Shown here piece after piece: positions 27,909 through 33,057 of a stretch of DNA of 36,450 bases. The translations under genes were made by a program, and so were the position numbers. Every line of letters starts with the position of its first letter. The first letter of the stretch is position 1. Origin of the DNA: a virus; the IMG/VR virus record IMGVR_UViG_3300013094_000137, positions 1 to 36,450 of that record. One strand, given 5' to 3'. Below the pieces are notes generated by a model that saw nothing but the letters and a program-made list of their open reading frames with translations, ran no database searches and was not told where the DNA came from.

Positions 27909-28802
27909 TTATCCTAATAAGTTTTTCAATTCGGCTGCTAGTTGTGGTGCATATGCTGCATTAAGAATTTGAATAGATTTGTTTTGTTCATTCTTTTCAT
28001 TCTCCATATCGTAGATAGATACTGATTCCCAGTAAATACCTTCTTCTTCATATATAATGTTATCAGCCACAATAGATGCTGTGCTGATGGTAACTGTTGT
28101 ATTACTTTCTTGACCTCTTAAATAACTTGCATCAGTAATAACAACTGAGTTATTTGGCATGTTGGTACCAAATATATGCTGAAGAGTAACAGAAGAACTG
28201 TTAGCAATAACAACCTGTCCTCTGCCAGTGTTATTCGAATCAAAAACTATATTTACAACTTCATTTTTAATAAAGCCAGAAGCATTGTTACTGGTTGTGT
28301 ATTGTCTTAATCGATTGGTGTTTATGACCCAATCTTTTTGAACTCTTTGATATTGAATTGGTCGACTTGAGCCATTAAAAACAGGCTCCCAATATTTCGC
28401 TAAGCCTGTTCCAACGATTGTTTGATTGTATTGTGCTACAGAAATGTTTTCTGCATTATACCAGTTGTTTCGCCAAAATGCGACTTTCTTTTGTAATGTA
28501 TCGATTGTTTTAACATTATACTTTTTCAACAATACATCATTAAAATCGTTTTGTGCTATGTACCATTGATAGTATGGATCGATAATTTGGTTTGAAAGAT
28601 ATAAAACCCAGCTCATATATTGATCGTTGTAATATGTATCAGATAACTGATCGGGTCTTACGCCATTAGAAACATCCAATGGATAATAAAGATATGGGTT
28701 GTTTATAACGCTGTTCAATACAACTGCACGCTCTGTAATGTTTACTGCAACATTGTTAGAATATGCAATTGTGGAGAACTTATCGAAATATCTTTCTGGC
28801 AT
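27909..28802 (-). CDS. 53: Baseplate wedge protein gp53 with a beta-module insertion
   Basis: A 297-aa protein; T4 gp53 is 196 aa. Residues 35-82 show the gp53 core: NPYLYYPLDVSNGVRPDQLS, DTYYNDQYMSWVLYLSNQII, DPYYQWYIAQNDF (T4 has RPEELANAIYGNPQLYWVLL then NYDPYYGWI). Residues about 173-246 are extra and resemble the beta module spread among the baseplate proteins here (SGFIKNEVVNIVF, GRGQVVIANSSSVTLQHIFG). The helical end (EEEGIYWESVSIYDMENEKN, LAAELKNLLG) fits gp53. In T4, gp53 bridges gp25, gp6 and the wedge core. It starts 1 nt inside the gp48-like stop and is 1 nt upstream of the gp27-like gene. Confidence 0.85.
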   Translation of the reverse strand: MPERYFDKFSTIAYSNNVAVNITERAVVLNSVINNPYLYYPLDVSNGVRPDQLSDTYYNDQYMSWVLYLSNQIIDPYYQWYIAQNDFNDVLLKKYNVKTIDTLQKKVAFWRNNWYNAENISVAQYNQTIVGTGLAKYWEPVFNGSSRPIQYQRVQKDWVINTNRLRQYTTSNNASGFIKNEVVNIVFDSNNTGRGQVVIANSSSVTLQHIFGTNMPNNSVVITDASYLRGQESNTTVTISTASIVADNIIYEEEGIYWESVSIYDMENEKNEQNKSIQILNAAYAPQLAAELKNLLG

Positions 28803-29740
28803 TATTGAACATCCTCTTGGAGCCAGTATTCAATTTCTTTTAGGCTCAACGATAACTGAACTTCAACAGGTGCATTTACGTTCTTGAAGAAAGAAGGTGT
28901 GTTTGCTGGTGCGAAATTTACCGACATGCTTTCAATGACGCATGGTTTGAATCTGTAAAGATATTCATCCTGCGGAAACAATTTGATAATTGCAATGTTT
29001 GGATATGATAACAATGTACCACCCTGTCCAGGCGATAATGCTGGTAACATATTAAAACGAATTGTCTTAATAATGTCTCTCACTTTGTTTGTTTCCTCGA
29101 CATTGTTAGGAGAAAGCTTCCAACTGAATTGATGTTGTTTGAATGTTGGTGACTTGAACAGAACAGTCAAGAATGGATTTTGAGCAACACCACCAAGCTG
29201 TAACAATTGATCAACAGATACTTTTAATCCATTTGGTGCACCAGCTGCAGCTGCTCTTGCTTTATCAAGCCCAAGACCAGAAAGAATATTACCAGCTGCG
29301 CCAAGCATGCTACCGAAATCGCTGGATCCACTGTTTATACCCTGTTCAATACCAGCACCAACAGCAGCATCTGCACCTTCTTCACCATAAGTAACAGTTT
29401 GCGTATCAACCAGATTATTCGGGATTGGCAAATATACTGAAGAAGCTCCATCTGTAGGGCTGAGGAATCGAACTGGATCTAAAATTGATCTTCTACGATA
29501 TGTTTGAAACTGCATCTGAAACATAAAGTTACGACCATCTGGACCAGAACTGGTAAGGTCGTTAGGAAACGTAAGTGATTGTTGTACTGGATTCGTAGTT
29601 GTTGGTGGATGAAGGCTCAATAGTTTTAAAGCTGCTGCAGCGCCAGCAGTTGCTGTTAGTGGGTTTTTTGCTATGGCATTTATCGCTGAACCGCCAGCGT
29701 TTTTTGCACCCTGAACTAATTTTGATGTTATTGAAGCCAT
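28802..29740 (-). CDS. 48: Baseplate tail-tube cap protein gp48-like
   Basis: A 312-aa protein starting MASITSKLVQGAKN; this ATG is chosen over one 84 nt upstream because it follows TCAGGAACAA and a TATAAATA box, while the longer form would run into the divergent gp4 gene. Residues 10-50 are small, Ala/Gly-rich and may form a membrane-like or packing helix. The C-terminal half resembles T4 gp48: QHQFSWKLSPNNVEETNKVR (T4 KVFTWDLTPRSTEDL) and FKPCVIESMSVNF, then VEVQLSLSLKEIEYW (T4 FGPCQIQSIRF, TFTLEITMREI). gp48 sits on the hub and starts tube polymerisation with gp54. It is the first gene of the leftward baseplate run. Confidence 0.8.
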   Translation of the reverse strand: MASITSKLVQGAKNAGGSAINAIAKNPLTATAGAAAALKLLSLHPPTTTNPVQQSLTFPNDLTSSGPDGRNFMFQMQFQTYRRRSILDPVRFLSPTDGASSVYLPIPNNLVDTQTVTYGEEGADAAVGAGIEQGINSGSSDFGSMLGAAGNILSGLGLDKARAAAAGAPNGLKVSVDQLLQLGGVAQNPFLTVLFKSPTFKQHQFSWKLSPNNVEETNKVRDIIKTIRFNMLPALSPGQGGTLLSYPNIAIIKLFPQDEYLYRFKPCVIESMSVNFAPANTPSFFKNVNAPVEVQLSLSLKEIEYWLQEDVQ

Positions 29741-29745
29741 AAATA
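29738..29745 (+). promoter_or_regulatory. Late promoter-like box CATAAATA facing gp4
   Basis: Plus-strand CATAAATA, identical to the box used upstream of gp8, lies 33 nt before the gp4 ATG and overlaps the start codon of the divergent gp48-like gene. With the opposite box at 29769-29776 it would give a compact two-way late promoter. Confidence 0.5.
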
Positions 29746-29768
29746 ATTGTTCCTGAAACTTGATAAAG

Positions 29769-29776
29769 TATTTATA
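29769..29776 (-). promoter_or_regulatory. T4-type late promoter box TATAAATA facing gp48
   Basis: Minus-strand TATAAATA is a perfect match to the T4 late consensus and ends 29 nt upstream of the gp48-like ATG, in the 37-nt divergent gap. It probably starts the long leftward baseplate transcript. Confidence 0.78.
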
Positions 29777-29777
29777 G

Positions 29778-30221
29778 ATGGCATACCAAGGACGTTTTAA
29801 CGCAAAAAATCCCAACAAATACAAAGGCGATCCATCGAATATTATTTATCGTTCTCGCTGGGAATTACTAGTAATGGATCGATTTGATAAAGATCCAAAC
29901 GTACTTTGGTGGAATTCAGAAGAAACAATTATACCTTATCGATCTCCTGTCGACGGCAGGATACACAGATACTTTGTTGACTTTACCGCTCGAATGAAAA
30001 CAACTGATGGTAAAACAAAAACTGTTTTGATTGAAGTAAAACCATCGGCTCAAACAAAACCACCAGTTATTAAAGAGGGAAAAAAGGATAGAAGGTATAT
30101 TCAAGAGGTAATGACATGGGGTGTAAATGAAGCCAAATGGAAAGCTGCAACCGAATACTGCAAGAACAGAGGTTTTGAGTTTATTATCCTTACAGAAAAA
30201 GAACTAAATATCAAGTTCTAG
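29778..30221 (+). CDS. 4: Head completion protein gp4 (nuclease-fold)
   Basis: A 147-aa protein, T4 gp4 being 150 aa. The start MAYQGRFNAKNPNKYKGDPS then NIIYRSRWELLVMDRFDKDP matches gp4 closely. Putative nuclease-fold residues are in place: Glu29 in the RWE helix, Asp68 in YFVDF, and Glu86-x-Lys88 in LIEVK, the pattern of TnsA/PD-(D/E)xK-type enzymes. gp4 acts after DNA packaging to finish the head so that the tail can join; its nuclease activity is inferred from the fold. It is the first rightward gene, divergent from the gp48-like gene with a 37-nt gap that holds two late-promoter boxes. Confidence 0.93.
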   Translation: MAYQGRFNAKNPNKYKGDPSNIIYRSRWELLVMDRFDKDPNVLWWNSEETIIPYRSPVDGRIHRYFVDFTARMKTTDGKTKTVLIEVKPSAQTKPPVIKEGKKDRRYIQEVMTWGVNEAKWKAATEYCKNRGFEFIILTEKELNIKF

Positions 30222-30230
30222 GAGTTAACA

Positions 30231-30824
30231 TTGGCTTATATATTTCAGACAATCACAGATAAAGGCACAGCGCAGGGTATACCGCCGAATGTGGCTGCGG
30301 ATGCTCGCGCATGGTATAGAACAGCAGCCCAACAGGTTACCAACGTAAATACACAGCGTCTTATGACCGATAAGAAAAACCTGAAAAACAACATCACATT
30401 ACAAGATATTGGTAAGATGTTTATGTTTTTCTATGATCCAAAGATGAAACAGGTTTTACCATATTATGATAAGTTTCCGCTGGTATTTCCAATAGGATTT
30501 AAAGAAGGTGGATTCCTAGGATTGAATCTACATTATCTTTCACCAGTTTTAAGAGCCAAGTTGATGGACGCTCTTTATACTACTGCAAATAACAATAAAT
30601 ATGATGACACAACGAAATTAAAACTATCATATGATCTTTTAAATGGTGCTTCTCGATTTAAGTACTTTGCTCCTTGTTTGAAACATTATCTCTGGGACCA
30701 TGTTCAGGGTAAATTTTTAAATGTTGAAACGAGCAACTGGGATACAGCATTGATGTTACCAACAGAAAGATTTACAGGCGCAAACAAATCTAAAGTTTGG
30801 GCTGAGTCGGCTAAGAAAGTATAA
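30231..30824 (+). CDS. Conserved T4-like neck-region protein (possibly gp2-like), TTG start
   Basis: A 197-aa protein starting at TTG, set by a strong CTAGGAGTTAACA just before it; the GGAG follows directly on the gp4 stop. The sequence (DARAWYRTAAQQV, IGKMFMFFYDPKMKQVLPYY, DKFPLVFPIGFKEGGFLGLN, LHYLSPVLRAKLMDAL) belongs to a family widely present in T4-like marine phages. In T4 the neighbour of gene 4 is gene 2, the DNA end protector, and the pattern Y-D-P...LPYYDKFPLV...GLNLHYL fits what I recall of that family, but I hold this loosely. The C-terminus (LPTERFTGANKSKVWAES) is also conserved in such proteins. A virion part acting at the head-tail joint is likely. Confidence 0.6.
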   Translation: MAYIFQTITDKGTAQGIPPNVAADARAWYRTAAQQVTNVNTQRLMTDKKNLKNNITLQDIGKMFMFFYDPKMKQVLPYYDKFPLVFPIGFKEGGFLGLNLHYLSPVLRAKLMDALYTTANNNKYDDTTKLKLSYDLLNGASRFKYFAPCLKHYLWDHVQGKFLNVETSNWDTALMLPTERFTGANKSKVWAESAKKV

Positions 30825-30826
30825 AA

Positions 30827-31630
30827 ATGGCATTTAGTGTATCAGATATACTGGGTAGCATAACAGAAAGCGGAGTACTGCATAGCAATAAATTTATATT
30901 GCAAATGAACTCCCCTCCTGTTTTGCGCAATGTTTCGATCAACGGAACAACAGCACAGGACACAGAATATCTGATGGTAATTCGTGCAGAACAGGCAAAA
31001 CTGCCTGGAGTATTAATTGAAACAACAGACGTAAATCGTTATGGTGTTGGACCTAATCAGAAAATGCCATTTAATGTGCAGTTTACCGACACAAGTTTAA
31101 CATTTGTTTCTGACAAAAATGGTGAGTTATATCGTTATTTCTACACATGGTTAAATGCTATTTTTGATTTCGGTGGTATCAACAACACCAATACTCTTGC
31201 CACATACAAAACGGATTACAAAGACAACTACACGACAGATTTACATATCTACGTTTATAACAATTTTGGAGATATTGTTCAGGGTGTTACTCTGTTCAAA
31301 GCATATCCCGTTTCATTTAATGAAGTTTCACTTGACTGGGGTCAAACAAACCAACTTATGAAGTTTACTGTCGGATTTACTTTCCGTGATTGGAAACTTG
31401 ATGACGTTAGTGCAAGCTTACCTTCTGTTCAAATAACAACTGACACAACTCAACAGCTTACCACTAACCCAGTCGTTCAACAAACACCTTCGATTACAAC
31501 ACCACAAACTGATGTAAGTAAATATAACACAGTTATTCAATCAGGATTAAATGCATTGAATGATGCTGGTATAAGCATACCGCCTGGATCTGGATTACCT
31601 GGAGACGTTAAGAGCGCACCAACTGACTAA
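30827..31630 (+). CDS. 54: Tail tube-fold protein, gp54/gp19-like (baseplate-tube junction)
   Basis: A 267-aa protein. Residues about 20-195 have the beta layout of tail tube proteins: NKFILQMNSPPVLRN, AEQAKLPGVLIETTDVNRYG, MPFNVQFTDTSLTFVSDKNG, LYRYFYTWLNAIFDF, then LFKAYPVSFNEVSLDWGQTN and LMKFTVGFTFRDW. This order matches both gp19 (tube) and gp54 (junction) in T4. Placement in the hub cluster and the extra C-terminal region (about 200-267, rich in Thr/Gln/Pro and ending in GISIPPGSGLPGDVKSAPTD) favour gp54 over the main tube protein. gp54 seats the first tube ring on gp48. gp54 is the best fit; a tube paralogue cannot be excluded. Confidence 0.7.
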   Translation: MAFSVSDILGSITESGVLHSNKFILQMNSPPVLRNVSINGTTAQDTEYLMVIRAEQAKLPGVLIETTDVNRYGVGPNQKMPFNVQFTDTSLTFVSDKNGELYRYFYTWLNAIFDFGGINNTNTLATYKTDYKDNYTTDLHIYVYNNFGDIVQGVTLFKAYPVSFNEVSLDWGQTNQLMKFTVGFTFRDWKLDDVSASLPSVQITTDTTQQLTTNPVVQQTPSITTPQTDVSKYNTVIQSGLNALNDAGISIPPGSGLPGDVKSAPTD

Positions 31631-31653
31631 CATAATTACTTTTGGAGTATATA

Positions 31654-32364
31654 ATGGCATTACCTAAAATTTCACATCCTACTTTTTTTGTTGAAGTTCC
31701 TTCTACAAAAAAGAACGTAACCTTTCGCCCATTTCTTGTAAAAGAAGAAAAGCTCTTGCTTATGGCAAAAGCCAGTGGTGAAGAGTCGGATATGCTTGCT
31801 ACAATCAAACAGATTGTTAACAACTGTGCAATCGACGAAGGATTTGATGTTAATAAACTTTCTCTGTTTGACATGGAATATCTGTTTATTAAGATTAGAG
31901 CAAGTTCCGTTTCAGATATTGTGGATGTTTCATTTAAAGATTTAGAGGATGAGAAAATTTATGACTTTTCAATCAATCTTAATCAGGTGGTTGTTAAGTT
32001 CCCAGATAATACCAGTAATGTGATTAAAGTTACTGATGATTTTGGTATTACAATGAAATACCCACAAGCTTCTCTGTATGATGATAAGGAATTTCTTAAC
32101 TCTGGTGAAGATTCATTCTTTCAGCTTATCATTCGCTGCATAGACAAAATCTATAATGGCGATGAAGTTATCGATGCTCAGAATTATACCACAAAAGATT
32201 TGGGTGAGTTTATTGAAGATCTTGATGTTAAAACATTCGAATTGATTCGAGATTTCATTGTTAACCCACCAACACTTTATTATATGTTAAAATATAAGAA
32301 TTCACTTGGAAACGATAAAGAAATTGAATTACGCACGTTATCCGATTTTTTTACCTTGCGCTGA
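31654..32364 (+). CDS. 26: Baseplate hub assembly chaperone gp26-like (T4_baseplate family)
   Basis: A 236-aa protein; the ATG at 31654 follows GGAG with 7-nt spacing and is preferred to an upstream TTG. The sequence (VTFRPFLVKEEKLLLMAKAS, IKQIVNNCAIDEGFDVNKLS, LFDMEYLFIKIRASSVSDIV) is the signature of the T4 gp26 baseplate family. T4 gp26 (208 aa) acts in hub assembly. The last codons are TCC GAT TTT TTT ACC TTG CGC TGA: the seven T residues at 32346-32352 form a perfect -1 slip site, and the -1 frame continues for 61 codons with no start of its own. This is the arrangement of tail assembly chaperone pairs such as lambda G/GT, lying before a tape-measure-like gene as expected. Confidence 0.85.
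   Translation: MALPKISHPTFFVEVPSTKKNVTFRPFLVKEEKLLLMAKASGEESDMLATIKQIVNNCAIDEGFDVNKLSLFDMEYLFIKIRASSVSDIVDVSFKDLEDEKIYDFSINLNQVVVKFPDNTSNVIKVTDDFGITMKYPQASLYDDKEFLNSGEDSFFQLIIRCIDKIYNGDEVIDAQNYTTKDLGEFIEDLDVKTFELIRDFIVNPPTLYYMLKYKNSLGNDKEIELRTLSDFFTLR
32346..32352 (+). promoter_or_regulatory. Candidate programmed -1 frameshift site T TTT TTT
   Basis: In the gp26 frame this is gaT TTT TTT acc, so both the A-site and P-site phenylalanine tRNAs re-pair perfectly after moving back one base. The zero-frame stop follows 9 nt later and the -1 frame stays open to 32535. I did not find an obvious stem-loop downstream by eye. Confidence 0.65.
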
Positions 32365-32537
32365 GTCATAATACCTTAGAGAATTACTATAAAACAGTAT
32401 TCTCTTTGATTCAGCACCATAAATATTCTTTGACAGAAATTGAAAATCTTATACCATTCGAACGTGATTTGTATGTAGAAATGTTATTGCAACTTCTTCA
32501 AGAACTAGAAGAACAACAGAGGTTACAAAATGGCTAA
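32352..32537 (+). CDS. -1 frame extension of gp26 (tail assembly chaperone, frameshift part)
   Basis: After a -1 slip the frame reads 61 codons: YLALSHNTLENYYKTVFSLI, then QHHKYSLTEIENLIPFERDL, then YVEMLLQLLQELEEQQRLQN and G, ending at TAA 32535-32537. It has the look of a true protein: amphipathic helices, a LIPFERD-type motif of the kind seen in phage tail chaperone tails, and no rare-residue noise. In this frame the nearest upstream stop is at 32325-32327, and the only ATG (32481) is too far downstream to start it. The fusion would be about 294 aa. It overlaps the next start by 8 nt. T4 gp51, the hub assembly factor, is much longer (249 aa), so equivalence to gp51 is not claimed. Confidence 0.65.
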   Translation, partial: YLALSHNTLENYYKTVFSLIQHHKYSLTEIENLIPFERDLYVEMLLQLLQELEEQQRLQNG

Positions 32538-33054
32538 ATTCGCAAAGAGCGCTGACGATGAACCAGCTCCACCAGTTGAAAGAGAGCTTCCTGCTTCTCC
32601 TACAGCAGCACCCGCACCTATTGTTGTGGCTGTGGCTGCTGGCGGTGGTAGCGGCGGTGGCTGTTCTAGTAGCAGCGGTAATACTAATTTTCAAGCTGCG
32701 CAAGCTACTGCGGCAGCTCAAGCTACAGCGTCAGTTGGCTTGGCGCAAACGGCTATTGATAAAGAAGTCGTTGACGAACAGATATCTAAAGAAGAAGAAC
32801 ATTGGGTAAAAGCATATTGGCGTCCAGCTATGGGCTGGCTGTATATGTTGATTTGCTTTATGGACTTTATAGGATTTCCACTAATATCAATGTTCCTACC
32901 AGTTTTATTTAAAGGACTTGGCGTACAATACCAATACGTTGCATGGCAAAGTTTGTCATTGAGCAATGGTGGTTTGATTCATTTGGCATTTGGTGCTATC
33001 CTTGGTGTTTCGGCATGGACAAGAGGTCAAGAAAAACTAGCAAAGATAAACTAA
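32530..33054 (+). CDS. Small membrane protein, holin-like, in the hub/tape-measure cluster
   Basis: A 174-aa protein starting 8 nt inside the gp26 extension, after AGAGG. Residues 1-75 are low-complexity Pro/Ala/Gly/Ser-rich (VAAGGGSGGGCSSSSGN) with an Ala/Gln-rich stretch. Residues 91-170 form a conserved membrane part: HWVKAYWRPAMGWLYMLICF then MDFIGFPLISMFLPVLF, and LSNGGLIHLAFGAILGVSAW before a charged tail. This W-RP-x-x-GW...GGLIHLAFGAILGVSAWTRG pattern resembles three-segment holin proteins such as the GTA-type holin family. A lysis holin or a membrane-interacting partner of the adjacent hydrolase-bearing protein are both possible. It is followed after 3 nt by that gene. Confidence 0.6.
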   Translation: MAKFAKSADDEPAPPVERELPASPTAAPAPIVVAVAAGGGSGGGCSSSSGNTNFQAAQATAAAQATASVGLAQTAIDKEVVDEQISKEEEHWVKAYWRPAMGWLYMLICFMDFIGFPLISMFLPVLFKGLGVQYQYVAWQSLSLSNGGLIHLAFGAILGVSAWTRGQEKLAKIN

Positions 33055-33057
33055 TAG

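Noticed and set aside
29741-29824. Longer start for the gp48-like protein (28 extra residues)
   Set aside because: The extra part overlaps the gp4 start on the other strand and would place the TATAAATA box inside the gene; the internal ATG has a proper ribosome-binding site.
31642-31653. Upstream TTG start for the gp26-like protein
   Set aside because: The TTG lies within the GGAG ribosome-binding site itself; the ATG at 31654 is correctly spaced.
32418-32425. Plus-strand CATAAATA inside the gp26 extension frame
   Set aside because: It matches the late box but is within coding sequence, 105 nt before the next start, and so is likely chance in AT-rich DNA.
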